From Triangularia verruculosa (lineage: Eukaryota > Ascomycota > Sordariomycetes > Sordariales > Podosporaceae): a DNA stretch of 64,000 nucleotides. The stretch spans positions 62,001 to 126,000 of the forward strand of contig MU863934.1 of NCBI GenBank assembly GCA_033296885.1. Reading direction: 5' to 3'. Shown here piece after piece: positions 44,961 through 56,729 of this stretch; the stretch's first letter is position 1, and each line of letters begins with the position of its first letter. The position numbers and the translations under genes are program-made. The notes below the pieces were generated by a model, which made no database searches, was not told where the DNA came from, and worked only from the letters and a program-made list of their open reading frames with translations.

Positions 44961-46679
44961 TTACGCCTCCTGTTGGCTGTACTGTATTCCCAGCCCAACC
45001 CTTCCATCCCTCATCTTCTTGCTCTTCACCACCGCCGCCGCCGCATAACCATCCACCATCCCCTCACTAAACTTCCTCTTGCCACTCCCGGACAATGCAC
45101 CGCCCCTCTTATTCAACGGCCCAAAGAGCTTCGCCTGCAACCTTGCGCTCTTGTCCGCCGCGGCTGGCGTCCCATCTCGCGAGTTTCCCGCCGAAGCAGC
45201 CACCTCAAAACTCTCCCTCGGATCTCGTCTCAGCATCTCCGACGCGGCCTGACTCGCCTGGCTCTCGTATATCTGCTCTTCTTCCACCTCGTCTCTCTGT
45301 GAGCCCCTTGACCGCTGCGCGCTGACCGAGGCACGAGGAGCAAATGACGTGCCAGTGGTGATGGACTTCAACGCCTGTCTGGCCAACTCCTCATTATCGT
45401 CGGCCGAGATGGTCGATTCCCTACTTCTGCGCCTCTCGGCGCTTCTAGGAGCTGTGGGTGTTTGTGCGAGAAATCGTGGAAACCGCTGAGGTGGCTCGGT
45501 CTGAGGAACTAGGTCGACTGATGGCAACAACCCTCCGTTATCACTGCGAAACCGTACTGGCGTGGTAGGGAGAGAAGACATGGACTGTACGTTTCGAGTG
45601 TGCTTGGGCCCGATGGCAGCCCGTGGCCGATGGCCAGTGATAGGCGTGGATGGCGCGCTGTTGTTGTCCTGGCTGAGAGCCTCCAGGAGATCGGCGAGGT
45701 TGTGGCCATGGCCCCGGTGTTGAGGTTCCTTCTGCGCTGACCTCGGCGTTTGTCGCGGTGTAGCTCGGTGTTGCTGCGGGCTCTGGGCTTGGGCAACCTT
45801 GGGCGTTAGGGCGCCATGAAACATACCCCCTGGACTACAGAGGATGTGAAAATGTTCGCGGTTTTCTCGGATGCGGTTGAGCAAGATCTCGCGGTCCTCT
45901 TGTAGGGTGGCAATCTCGTTGGCGCGCTCCTCTAGTACTTTCCTGGCCCCCCGGAGCCGCTGGTTCAGCATCTTGTTTTCCTCCACCACGTCCTTGTATA
46001 GTGACTCGAGCTTCATGTACCGCGCCTGTGCGGTTTCGGTCGCTGTGCTGATTTCGCGCCGGGCTTGTCGAGCTGACTCGGCCTTCTGCAAAACATCCAC
46101 CTCTCTCCTCGTCAGTTCATGCTCAACCTGCGCCCTATTCGCGTCTTCCTGAGCCTGGAATGTAAGCAGCACATTCTGCATTCGATGATGGGCAGCCTGC
46201 ATCTTGACCTGAGCGTGCTCGGCCACCAGGCTCTGCAGCATGCGGCGGAGTGTCTCGGGGGATGCCTCTGATATTTGCTGCTGGGTGGGTGTCATGTAGC
46301 CAGGGACGCCATCTTCTCTCTTCACTTCGGCCAGGCCAGTTTCTGGGGGTGAGACAATGCCAGAGTGTTGTGACGCAGTGAAGCCTTGGCCATTGGCAGT
46401 AACAGGGGCGACAAGCCCGGGTACTTGGGAAGATGGGGGCGGGGTGAGGGATGAGGGAATGACGGTGGGTACCGCGAGGTCGTCATTGCTGTCTGATCGG
46501 AAGGACGCGGTGTGGTCCAGCGGCGAGTCGGGCATCTCTGTCGCCGGGATGCTCTGCTGCGATAACGGGATAACGGTGTCGTCGTCGAGCGGGGTGGTAG
46601 GGCCATCGATCATCAGGCGATCCTCGTAGGGGATCCCATTGACCATGATGTGAGAGGACTGGTCCGAGTCCGAGACCAT
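44961..46679 (-). CDS. coiled-coil, Ser/Pro-rich fungal protein, likely nuclear
   Basis: An intronless gene of 572 residues from ATG 46679. An acidic, disordered N-terminus with SP/TP sites (YMTPTQQQISEASPETLRRM) leads to a long coiled coil (about 145-270; ALAVLQ-type heptads such as EENKMLNQRLRGARKVLEER and IATLQEDREILLNRIREN). The C-terminal half is Arg/Ser/Pro-rich. The end has a defined basic motif: ARLQAKLFGPLNKRGGALSG, KRKFSEGMVDG and GLGIQYSQ. KRKF and KSKKMRDGR could be nuclear signals. The family is recurrent in ascomycetes but I cannot name it; a scaffold role is a guess. Confidence 0.78.
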   Translation of the reverse strand: MVSDSDQSSHIMVNGIPYEDRLMIDGPTTPLDDDTVIPLSQQSIPATEMPDSPLDHTASFRSDSNDDLAVPTVIPSSLTPPPSSQVPGLVAPVTANGQGFTASQHSGIVSPPETGLAEVKREDGVPGYMTPTQQQISEASPETLRRMLQSLVAEHAQVKMQAAHHRMQNVLLTFQAQEDANRAQVEHELTRREVDVLQKAESARQARREISTATETAQARYMKLESLYKDVVEENKMLNQRLRGARKVLEERANEIATLQEDREILLNRIRENREHFHILCSPGGMFHGALTPKVAQAQSPQQHRATPRQTPRSAQKEPQHRGHGHNLADLLEALSQDNNSAPSTPITGHRPRAAIGPKHTRNVQSMSSLPTTPVRFRSDNGGLLPSVDLVPQTEPPQRFPRFLAQTPTAPRSAERRRSRESTISADDNEELARQALKSITTGTSFAPRASVSAQRSRGSQRDEVEEEQIYESQASQAASEMLRRDPRESFEVAASAGNSRDGTPAAADKSARLQAKLFGPLNKRGGALSGSGKRKFSEGMVDGYAAAAVVKSKKMRDGRVGLGIQYSQQEA

Positions 46680-47267
46680 CTTTTGTTTTTTTGCGGGGTT
46701 CGATTAATGGATCGAGGAAGCGGATGACAGAAAGGGTGCGAGCGAGCGAGCGACGTGCTGGAGAAGGAGGGGTGCTGGTGCAAAAGAGCCGGCTCGTCTG
46801 CGACCGGGGATGCTGTGGTTGATGCGGGAGCGAGAATCCACTGGGACACGTCACTCGCACCTGGTTCGCTGTGGTAATGTTCACGACAGCCAAGTGACAC
46901 GAGGCGACTGGGGAGTAGCTGTAGGAGAGACGAACGAAGCTCTCGGGCGCAGAATGGGCGGGCCGAGTACCTACTGAAGAGTGGAGGGTTGTGTTTTGGT
47001 GGGTTGTAGCGCTCGGGCGGAGAGCTTGATGGGTGCCGCTGCCGTTGCCCTGTGAATGAGGGTGGAATGGAAAATTAGAAGGGGTTGGCCTGTGTTGCTA
47101 GGCCGAAAACGTGTTTACTGCCGCTGCAGACCGCCCCTGAGCCGCCAACAACCCCAACCTACAGCCAAAGGCCAAGGCTCCAAGCTCACATTCCAAGGCA
47201 GTCAGGTTCTCCAGAATTATACTATTCAGTTCTAACATCCAGCTACACCTACCTAACCACTCCCTGC
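46680..47267. other. intergenic
   Basis: 5' flank of the coiled-coil gene and 3' flank of the GPI-type gene. Nothing else is seen. Confidence 0.45.
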
Positions 47268-48013
47268 CTAAGCAACAAACGCCAACCCGGCCGCCGCAAC
47301 GCCAGCCACAACCCCCATCATAACCGCCCCCGTCGGCGCCGCACCCGCAGTCGAAACTGAGCTGCTCGAACCAGTGCTTTGCGCAGCCTCCTCACCATTC
47401 CCACCAGCATCCGGCGCCTCAGTAGTCTCAACCACCTCGTCAACCGTCCTCGTCACCCCTTCACCCCCAGTTGTAGCGCTGCCCGAAACAGTAACCAACG
47501 TTGTCGGCGCCGGTCCCTCAGCCGACTCCGTCTCCGTCTCCTTTCCCTCCTCGCTATCACCCCCTGCAGCACCAGTCTCAACCGGCACCTCCGTCTTTTT
47601 TGTAGTCGTGGGCGTCACGGCGGGAGCAGTGTTCAAGTTCGTGGTCGGCTTAGCCGGAACAACCACACTGGTGGTAGGCTCGGCGTTGAACCCGGTCCAG
47701 AAGCGCGGCTTATACTCTTCGGTCCCGGCGTAGTTTCCACAGCCGGGCACGTTGGTCTTGGGGGGCGCCCGGCCGCCGCCGCAGTCGAGAATCTCGCAGA
47801 TCTCGCCTGTGTCGGGGAGGTACCAGAGCAGGGAGCTTCCCCTCTGTTAGCATGGCCCAGGACAATGTAAGAGGAAGGGGGCGATATGTACCGGTAGACC
47901 AATGTGTCGCGGGTCATGTAGGGGACTTCAGTTGACACGCAGCCGCCAATGTCCGTTTTGGCTGCGACGCCGAGGGTGAGGGCCAATATAGGGAGGAGAG
48001 AGAGCTGATGCAT
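47268..48013 (-). CDS. secreted, probably GPI-anchored Ser/Thr-rich protein
   Basis: Exons 48013-47892 and 47841-47268 encode 231 residues. A signal peptide (MHQLSLLPILALTLGVAAKT) is followed by a compact Cys domain of about 70 residues: GGCVSTEVPYMTRDTLVYR, then LWYLPDTGEICEILDCGGG and NVPGCGNYAGTEEY. A Thr/Pro/Glu-rich stalk and a Ser-rich region follow. A final hydrophobic tail (GAVMMGVVAGVAAAGLAFVA) after small residues fits a GPI-attachment signal. Such proteins sit on the plasma membrane or wall. The Cys domain has a pattern seen in fungal extracellular proteins of unknown function. The splice uses a GAG acceptor that restores the frame. Confidence 0.82.
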
Positions 48014-48670
48014 TTTGGCAGGTAAGATTGTAAAACTTGCGGAGGTGGGTGGATCCGTAGGTGTCTGTTCAGATCAAACGAGTGACTGTATGTGTTTTAA
48101 AAGAGCGTAAATGTCACGGCGGACAGATGAGCAAACACCAAAGAAAAGAGTGACAATGGCGATGGTTGAAGGAGGAAAGGAGAGGAAAGAGAGAGGATCG
48201 GAAAAAAGAAGACGATGATGCTTTGACGTTCATCTCATCTCGAAACTCCCGTATCCCGTATGCAGGGAACTTGTGTCGGTAGGGGGCCCATTTCGTGGGA
48301 TGAGGCTAGACCGCCTTGGGGCTTGTCAGTTGAACCCGCGCTTGATAGCATCTCCGATGACTAGCCTCATCAAACAAGTCTCAGTTGTTGGTTTTTATGT
48401 GTTTTATTTTTTGACAATAAGATCAATGCTGAGAATTACAATTACAGAAAGTCTTAAAATATGCATGAAAATATGCCAAAACGGAAAAAAGCCCAACCCG
48501 CCCCCCCTGAACCACAGCCAACATCCAAAAACACAACTTCTATGATGTGTCTGACCCAACCGAAAGGAAAAAAGAACAACCGCTCCTGTTTCCACCCAAG
48601 CCCCCAGTCTATATGATTGATACATGTACCTTATCCTACATAGGCCCCTATCCGGCGAGGAATGACCTTC
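48014..48670. other. intergenic
   Basis: Promoter of the GPI-type gene and 3' flank of the multicopper oxidase. No feature recognised. Confidence 0.45.
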
Positions 48671-50728
48671 TCAGTACACCCTGATCCTCTCCCTCCTCTG
48701 CACCGGCTTACACTGGTTCGTCCCGTTGAAATATTGGTACAGACTCGGCGCGTGCGTTGCGTTCCCATACACGTCCCCGCCATACGTCAGGTACCCCGAG
48801 ATGGCCGTAGGAGGCAGCTTCTGGATCTGATCCGCATCCCCCATCGTCCAGACAGACTGCATCCCCATCATCATGTGCGCGAGGATGTGGCAGTGAATCA
48901 TCCACACCCCCGCATCCGTGATCTTGATCCTCCACGCCCTCCAGCCCGCCGGCTCGCCCACGCCAGCCGTCTCGTCGTACCGGTAGAGCATTGTCGTGTC
49001 GCGCTTCACGGACTTGTACCCCGTCTGCTCGAGCTTGTTGTTGTTCGCCTCGGCGTCGTACTTGCCTTTGCCGGAGCCGATGTCGTAGTAGTGCTTGGAG
49101 TGGGCGTGGAAGGGGTGGGTCTCGACGATGCCGCCGAGTTCTGACCCGGTGTTCTGGAAGACGATCTCGAGGGTTTCGCCAAACTTGCAGGGGAAGGAGA
49201 GGGTCCTGGGATCCCATCCGTAGTTGGACTGGGCGGCTTCCCAGTTGGGCAGGGCCTCATTACCGCGCTCGTAGATGTCGACGAGAAGGGGGCTGGTGTA
49301 GGTGTGCTCTGTCCAGGAGAGGTGGGCGAGCTCCCAGACGACTCGGCCGGTGGCCTTGTCCTGCTTCTGCTCGGCGTCGATGATGATCCTGCGGGTGACT
49401 TCTGAGGCGGAAGGGGCTTGGTTCTGCTCCGGAAAGAGAGGGACGAAGGTGTATTCCATCCACTGGGTGGGGTCGTGTGAGAGGTCGAGGACCTTGTTGG
49501 CGGGAGCGGCGGGAATGGGATTGGAGTGGAAGTATCGAACCACACCGTAACCGATGTACGGCTCGGGACGCTCGAGGGTCTCGAATTGGAGGTAGAAGGT
49601 GGATTTATTGCCGTTTTGCGCAAGTTCATCCATGGTCTTGGCCTTGAAGAGGACGTCGAAGCGTTGGCCGGCGCCCATGTTGAGGTGGTCCGTCTTGACA
49701 GGGGCGTTGTACTCGCTTCCGTCTACTTGAACGATGGTGAGATCGGGATGGTCCTCGAGACCCATCGTGAGGAACGAGAGACCGGTGGCACCGATGAAGC
49801 GGAAGCGGTATGTCTTGCCGGGCTCAACGTCGATGACGGGGAGGGTGCAGCCGGCCGTGATCTCAACCTGGGCTTGATTGGAGTCGTCGCTACCGTTGGA
49901 GGCAGCGTTGTCAGACTGGGAATCGCCGCTCTCGCTCTCATCGTCACTGTCATCGCCACCGTCGCGGCGGCCGTTACTGTGGAAACCATCCGGACTGCCA
50001 CCAAGACGGCCACCAAAGAAACCTCTGCCTCCGCCGGACGGGCCGCTGGAAGCTTGGCGGCCGGTGGCAACGCCTTTGCCGTTGAGAAGGATGCCATGGG
50101 TTTCACCAGTCCATTTGAATGGGCCTTCGGTCACTCCCTGCATCATTTCCTGGTCCGACTTTTGGAAGAAGTCCTGGAAATGGAAGATTCTTTCGTCGTC
50201 ATAGTGATAGGGGGAGCTGCCACAGTCGTCCACAATCAGCGGGCCGGTGCAGCTCATGGCTTGCATTCCAACGTGAGAGTGATAAAAGTAGGTGCCGGCA
50301 TCATCGTTATTGGTGGCAATTTCGTAGTCGAAGAAGTGTCCTGGAGGAATAGGCCACTGTGAAGCCAGTGGGGTGCCGTCGGCGAAGGGTGCCATTCTCT
50401 GTGTGAGACCATGCCAGTGCTGAAGTCGGCGTTAGTCAGCGCATCAAGACCAGAATCGGATTTTACTTACCATGGTGAGGTTTTGGTCAGGCATATCATT
50501 GTAGACACGAATCCAGCTGCTTGTCCCGGGCAGAATATGCAGAGCCGGTCCTGGAGAGGTCCCGTTGACCACGATGTCTGTTCGACTCTCGCAGGACAAT
50601 GGCACTTGGGCGACTGAGACTCTGAGAATATGATCTGGGTGGAAGTTGGCATCGTGAGTGACCATCTGAGCCAAAGCGGCGGGCAGCCAGCTCCCTAGCA
50701 AGAGGGAGGAGAGTGCGGTTGCCCTCAT
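48671..50728 (-). CDS. secreted multicopper oxidase (laccase/ascorbate-oxidase type)
   Basis: Exons 50728-50471 and 50419-48671 encode 668 residues. A signal peptide (MRATALSSLLLGSWLPAALA) precedes three cupredoxin domains. All four copper-ligand motifs are present: HWHG (87-90, first residues of exon 2), HSH in YFYHSHVGM (about 133-135), HPFHAHSKHYY, and IHCHILAHMMMGM with the T1 Cys and axial Met region. The enzyme oxidises phenols or other donors and reduces O2 to water. An insertion of about 60 residues rich in Gly, Asp and Ser (GGDDSDDESESGDSQSDNAA) sits between the first and second domains. The length and the HAHSK motif resemble fungal ascorbate-oxidase-like or ferroxidase-type members; the substrate is unknown. 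Confidence 0.92.
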
Positions 50729-51991
50729 GATACTGTTGAGGAGGTTATGTCGGTGCGTGAAAGTGTGAGCTAGTTTCTTTGGGAATGAGCCAGATGCCAG
50801 ATGTTTGAGGTGGCTTGAAACTGGTTGATGATTCCTGAGTTGAGAGAAGATATCTGCTCATATATATGCCAACAAACTGACTTGGTTGCCACATCTCCAA
50901 CCACTTCCAAATTCCTGCCATTTGGTGTCCTCCCAGCCCTCCACCACTCACTAGATCGTCAACGGCTGCCCATACTAGACGTTCAACAGGGCAGGCCAGT
51001 GGTCCGAAAAACGCCAACGAGGGACCGACAGGTTGGGACGACAACGACGTCTCCTCGGCCGGTGGGCGATGGCCGGTTAACGGTGCCGTTCGAGCATCAG
51101 CGTTAGAAGACAACTGGCAGCCATTCTGGATGGCGGCTCGTGCTTCGTCGATATCGGGACGCGATGCGATTGACTCGACATTCAAGATCCCGTCGCTGAC
51201 CAGCCACAAGCGGTGCAAAAGGCCGCTTACAGGCTAAGTAGTCGGCAAGTCGGCCATCTGTCCAACCTTCCGCTTCTCCAGGGCTCAAGTCGTTCAGAAT
51301 ATTGTCACCGGTACCCCAAGGTCCAAATCTGCAAGGCAGGCATAGTATAGTGGCAACTGGACACTGGCAGTATTCCATTTTGTTGTGGTGTGGCAGGTGC
51401 ACTGTGACGGAAGACACAAGAATCATCGAATGTCTGCCAAACTGTTATTCCCGATCGATCCGGGTTGGGGTTGGGGATTTCGCTTGCATTGTTAGGGTAG
51501 GGTTATCGCGTTGTTATCGCTCTGCTCCGCCCCAACCCCAGCATCTCCAAGAAGAAGTGTTCCTGCCTCCGAAGCAGAGATGGCGTTGCCGTGGCTGGTC
51601 CAACGGCTCCGATTACGCGGGACCAGACGAGGCTTTGTCCGACCCGACCTCGATCTTTTTGTGTCATGCTACGGGCGTCCCCTGATTTGAATCGCTTCAT
51701 GAATCGTGCAGTCGACCTAGAGCCTATGTGCAGGGCTGAATGCGTCGAAGCAGCCTGAATTGGTCTTGCCTAGCTGCCTCTGCTCCAATCACCGCTCCTC
51801 CTGACGTCAGCTGTCTGCGCCACATCACATACACCTTCGTCTACCTGTCGCCTATGAAACTCACCTATGAATTACCAAGTATCATATCAGACCTACCCTG
51901 ACTACCTATCTGTCCCCATCCATCTCTAGCGCTCGGCCGTCTTGCAGGCTGGCCACTCTCGATCAAGCACTAACCAACGCAAGCGGCCGTC
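50729..51991. promoter_or_regulatory. divergent promoter region, multicopper oxidase and PX-associated gene
   Basis: 1.26 kb between divergent starts. TTAGGGTAGGGTTA occurs at 51492-51505. No gene is seen. Confidence 0.5.
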
Positions 51992-54519
51992 ATGGACAAC
52001 CCAAGTCCACGGGAGTCGGCCTCTGCCAGCCCCGAAACCCTCACCTCGACCCAGCTGCACGCGCTCTTTGACATTCTCACCCACCACGAGACATATGCAG
52101 AGGTCGAAAGCTTCAAGTACCCTGCCACCATTTCAGGCTATGGATATCCCTTTGCCCAGCGCTGTAAGGATGACAGCACCAGCGCACCAACTTATGCCAC
52201 GGACTCGTCAGCGCCATTGCTAGCCGGAGTGCTCCGGAGCATCGTCCTGTCATTCCCGGGAATTCGGGATCTGCCACCAGAATTTTGGCACGTCAGGTTC
52301 CAGGGCATCTTGGAGAAGCTTGCAGAGGCGAATCTTTCCGAGAGCTACGACAAAGGGTCGCTGGGTACCAGGAAGACTCTCGCGACTGCTGCGTCATCGA
52401 TTCACGAAGCTGTTTCCCGGGGGATCTTGGGAGGAGTTGAGAGGAGAGAGAAGAAGGATCTTGATGGGAGCTATGACAGATCACAGGCCAGAGATTTGGA
52501 GCGAGCGTGGGAAGATGCTGTGCATGAGTTGCTGTACGGGGACTTGATCGATGAGTTGTTTCGTTGTGCTGCTGAGCGGAAGAGTCTCGAGGAACATTCT
52601 TCTGGTGTTCGAGCGGCGGTCGACTACATTATTTTCCAGTGAGTTTCTCTTAGTATGCAGACTTTTTGTTAAGTGGTTGTTGATTCATGTTTCTAGTCTA
52701 GCTACGTTGCTACACCATGTCTTCACTCTCACCTCTGAAGGACCCTACCTCCTCAAGCTTATGGATAACGTACATAAACTGCTACCTTATTCCATGGTCA
52801 AACAAACCCTTCGCATGGGAAATGCCGCCACCATGATTAACGGCATGATGCGACTTCTTCTTGCCAAAGTCGGAGTTGGCGCAATTTCAAACTGGGTTGG
52901 TCTTACCCAAGACGCTGACGATGGCATGAATCTGCTCCAGAGGTATGATTTTATGTCTTGAAAACTGTCGCTTTACAAACTAACAAGTTCCTAGGATTAT
53001 TTCGATGGTTCTTTCTTGGGATAATACCGAGTCACGAAAAACCGTCGACAGGATCGAGAAATCCCGAGGACAACAGGCTGCATCCAAGGTCCAGCTTGAG
53101 GCAATCAAAACACACGTCTACAAACTGAGGGAAGAGCACGATGAAGCTCGCAACCAGAGTCTGCGCACTCCTGAATCAATGGTTTCAGCAATCCTCAGGC
53201 GGTCTAATCCAAAGCTGCTGAAGAAGCTCACAGAAGAACGGCACGCTGAATACCTCGAATACTTCTCGACGTTATTAATGATCAGAGACCGTGAGGAGAT
53301 CCCCGGCGTACTCTGTCGCCAACATCCAGACCTTTTCACCAAAGCAGTCAAAGACCTTGTGTCTGCTTTCGAGCCTTTCATTCGGGTGTTGCATGAGCAT
53401 GCCGATCTGCGAGAGCATGTCACCGCCGTCGAGGGCTTCATCACCGACTTTATAAACATCGGAAAATCAAAGTCGTCACGTAACGGCAACGGATTCCTCA
53501 GCAGTTGGACCAGTAGCTCGCCAAAGAATGACGCCGACCGCCACCCTCCATCCGTGGAAGATTATGTCACCTTGCTTCAAAAGAACAGACAGCTTCTCTA
53601 CAACTTCCTACACCAAGTAGCCAGCCAGTGTCCTAACCTGACCGAGGATTTTCGCGTCTGGTGTAACGCCACCATCAAAGTGTTTCAACAATCCCGACAA
53701 CATTGTCCTTCAAAAAACGACCTACCGCCAAACAGCTCAACAGAATCGCCAAAATCAAAGAAGCGCCACGGAGGTGCGGGAGCACTAAGTAGTAACCTCC
53801 AGCACCTCTTCACTTCCCTCCCTCCATCAGAAAGGGAAAGAATCCTGCCCGCCATCAACGCCCACGCTTCGTATCTTTTCTCTTTGGAGGTCCTGTCACG
53901 CCAACGGATGCAGCGCATTTTAGATAATATGCCAGCAGCAGCAGCAGACAATGACGCTTCGCTTTCTCCTTCTACCCCGCTCCCAGCGAGCTCAACGAGC
54001 AATAGCGGGTGGTCAACGCCCTTGTCCCTCGGGTGGTACGGAGGTGGCGGGAGCGATCATTACTCGAAAAAGCTAAGCCCACCACCACCGCCGGCAGCCT
54101 CAAACAACTCCCTCCCATCAATCAAACAATCCTATTCCGGGCCGGGAATGTTTCTGTCGAGGTGGCAGCAGTTGCTAGATGACACGGTCATTGGACCAGC
54201 AACGCTAGGCGGTGCGTTGAGAAGCGGGCGGGATGTGAAAGGGGAGTTGGGGATGGGGAAACAGCCTGTGACGGGGGCGAGGCTGCCGAAAGACGGGGGG
54301 TTGGATCCAGTTACGTTGGTCAGATTAGCTGAGGAGGAGGCGCCCGACGCCCCGGATGTCAAGGTGGTGGTGGAGGTACTAGGGTATGAGTTTAGGTTGT
54401 TGGTGGGGGATATCTTGAGGGAGGATGGGAGGTTTGCTACTGTGGTTGATAAGGTTGTGGAGAGGCATAAGTGTGAGAGGGCGAGGCACGGGGATAAGGT
54501 AGAGGTTTTGAAGTGCTAG
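51992..54519 (+). CDS. PX-associated-domain protein (PXB/DUF3818 type)
   Basis: Exons 51992-52638, 52697-52942 and 52995-54519 encode 805 residues. The N-terminus STQLHALFDILTHHETYAEV through RDLPPEFWHVRFQGILEKLA and GTRKTLATAASSIHEAVSRG matches the fungal PX-associated (PXB) domain. The middle region (LLKLMDNVHKLLPYSMVKQT, RIISMVLSWDNTESRK, AILRRSNPKLLKKLTEERHA) matches the DUF3818 part found in large PX-domain proteins. No recognisable PX lipid-binding domain follows; the C-terminal third is Ser/Pro-rich and then charged. A role at endosomal or other organelle membranes is inferred from the PX association. The splices are regular. Confidence 0.82.
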
Positions 54520-55095
54520 GGGGGTTTTGGTTGGTGATAGTAGAAAGTTGGATAGAACTGGAGGAATGTAGAACTCTATACCTGTGAGAAATACAAGCGT
54601 GAATGGATCTTTTGCCGTGCTTTATTTGTAACAGCCAGGGCGAGGGGAATGAAACTGGGTAAATGGAACCACTTGGAGCGGGGACTTCGGGTAGAAGTTC
54701 TGAGGTTTTCCTTTCAGAAACGAGAAAGCAGGGGTAGGATGAGATCGAGGCTGAGGGCTGGGGGATTAGAGGATATGGGGAGGAGAAGGGGGCCAACATC
54801 TAGAAGAAAAGAATTAGCATTGCAAGCTAAGTCCACATTTTGAGTGCGGTAGAAAAGACTTCTTAGCTATCTCTAAATAATTACTACCTCTAAGCCCTTA
54901 TTAATTATCTTTAAATCAGGTACCTACCAACTGATATGGGGTTATGGGCCCAGTGGCTTGAGGAAGAACACGAAGGGGGTGTGATAGGCTTGATATCAGA
55001 AGGCTCGCGCTCTTGATCCCTTCGGGTGTCCCAAAAGTCGCCCCACGTATGTTAACCCGTGCGGTAGCCAGGTCCCTCATCATCCCCTCTGCTCG
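54520..55095. other. intergenic, AT-rich toward the relic
   Basis: 3' flank of the PX-associated gene; AT-rich from about 54855 to 54925, near the RIP-type region. No gene is called. Confidence 0.45.
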
Positions 55096-55460
55096 TCATG
55101 GCCTCGGGAGACTCTTCCACCAGTCCTCAAAATGCATCACAGTCGGCTTCTTTTTGGGCGCCCCAGTGGTGGAGTGGATGGGAGGGCTCGGAGGCCGCGT
55201 ACGGGTACTGAAGCCCAATCCGGGGTTGAGAGGCTCTTCCTGTCCCAGTCGTTGTTGAATTTCGTCTTTTAAGGTCTCCAACGTATCCGTATTCGTTATA
55301 TCATTAGGAAGAGGGTAAGAAAACTCGAAGTCAAGAACAACGATCCTCCCGTCAACATATAGAAAGTTATAGAGCGCTAGGTCCCCGTAAACAACACCTT
55401 TTTCCGTAAGTAGGTCGTATATAGCCTGGAGTTTCTTAAATAAATAAAGATCCCCTAACT
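55096..55460 (-). pseudogene. RIP-damaged kinase-like (atypical APH/kinase fold) gene relic
   Basis: The minus strand reads LYLFKKLQAIYDLLTEKGVV, then YGDLALYNFLYVDGRIVVLD followed by FE and a Pro-rich tail ending in a stop at 55096. HGDLALxNFL...VVLDFE is the catalytic loop and metal-binding pattern of a fungal kinase-like family; here the His of HGD is Tyr (TAC at 55389-55387). Further upstream an in-frame TAA (55470-55468) and an AT-rich, stop-filled stretch destroy the rest. Both visible lesions are C-to-T in a CpA context, as expected of RIP. The last 60 codons are better preserved. No intact gene remains. Confidence 0.65.
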
Positions 55461-56010
55461 CCTCATCTTAAAAATAGTATAGCGATACTCTTTTAACGTT
55501 TCCTAAAAAGATAGCTAGAATCGGCTACTTATTTAACTAATACCTATTCTATTTATAATTACGAATAAATATCTCGCTAAAAAAAGATAGAGTATAACAG
55601 CCCTAAAGTAATTATCGATATCTATTAACTTCGTTTTTATAGTTATTAACTTTCCGGGGGTTTCGCTCTTTTAAAATAACAATTATCGGTAAAAACTATT
55701 TTAATAGTATTCGCTATAGCTAAAAGTAAATAAACTATAGCGTTTAGGATAATAATTAGTAAGTAATTAAATTCGGCGGCATATTTAAGAGAAAGATATA
55801 CCGGTTTATATAGATCCGTTTAATAGGTACTATAAAATAGCGGGACTGAAACTATACGTTCTTTAAATGAGGATTAGTAAGAGAAATTACTAATATTTTG
55901 AAGATTAAAGTATATACTTTATATACTTTATTGTCTTCTATTTTTTTAAGTAATATATACCGTTAAGGTTAGGGTAAGTAGAATAATTGGAGTATAGAAA
56001 AGCCGAGCGA
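55440..56010. other. AT-rich region with RIP-type signature
   Basis: A sharp fall in GC with abundant TA dinucleotides and stops in all frames, directly joined to the kinase-like relic. The pattern fits repeat-induced point mutation of a duplicated sequence. Remnant coding-like pieces exist, but the original element cannot be named. Confidence 0.6.
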
Positions 56011-56729
56011 GACGGAATTGACTTGAGGTTTTGATATGAAAAGAGGGGTAGTAGTACAAACAAACGAGGGGTGTCCGCTTTTCCAGTCACCCGAACGTGA
56101 TTGGTCCAGAGCCACAGGAGTCACTTAGGGTTAGATACCGATACGAGGTGGCTTTTCCATCTGTTTATAAGGGAGTCTGCTCCCACGCAACGGACCTGTT
56201 TCTTTTCCCTTCTTCTTCATGAGTCAATCCACCTTTTTTATCCTGGTCTTTTTCCCATACCGGCCAGACTCCTCACACCAACTATCTATCTTTCAATGCC
56301 CGTTTACTAGGGATCCATAAACGCCTATTGTTAACGTTGCAGCCCCTTTTGTTTTTATCCAGGATGTGGATGGCAAAGCCAAGGCATAGTCACTGGATAT
56401 ATATATCATTCAACACTTCCTGGAAGTCATGTTGCAGTTGCGATCCCAGCAACTCACCATACCCCAAGCCTCCAGTCATCATCATCATATGTCTCATTCT
56501 TATTAATAACCTTATACCAAACGTAGAGCACTCATACTAACAGAAAACAAAGCCCAACTGCTGCCGATGCCAAACCTGAGTCCCTGTCCATCCTCATCTC
56601 TATATAACACTGTCATAAAACACTCTGAATAAGCCAAAAAACATCCCCCAAAGCGGGTATCAACCTTGGACCAAAAAGCCAATTGCACCAAAAACAAAGA
56701 ATAAGATCAAAGAGACACCAAAAATATCA
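56011..56729. other. intergenic
   Basis: 3' flank of the peroxin-type gene on the minus strand. TTAGGGTTAG occurs at 56125-56134. No gene is seen. Confidence 0.45.
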
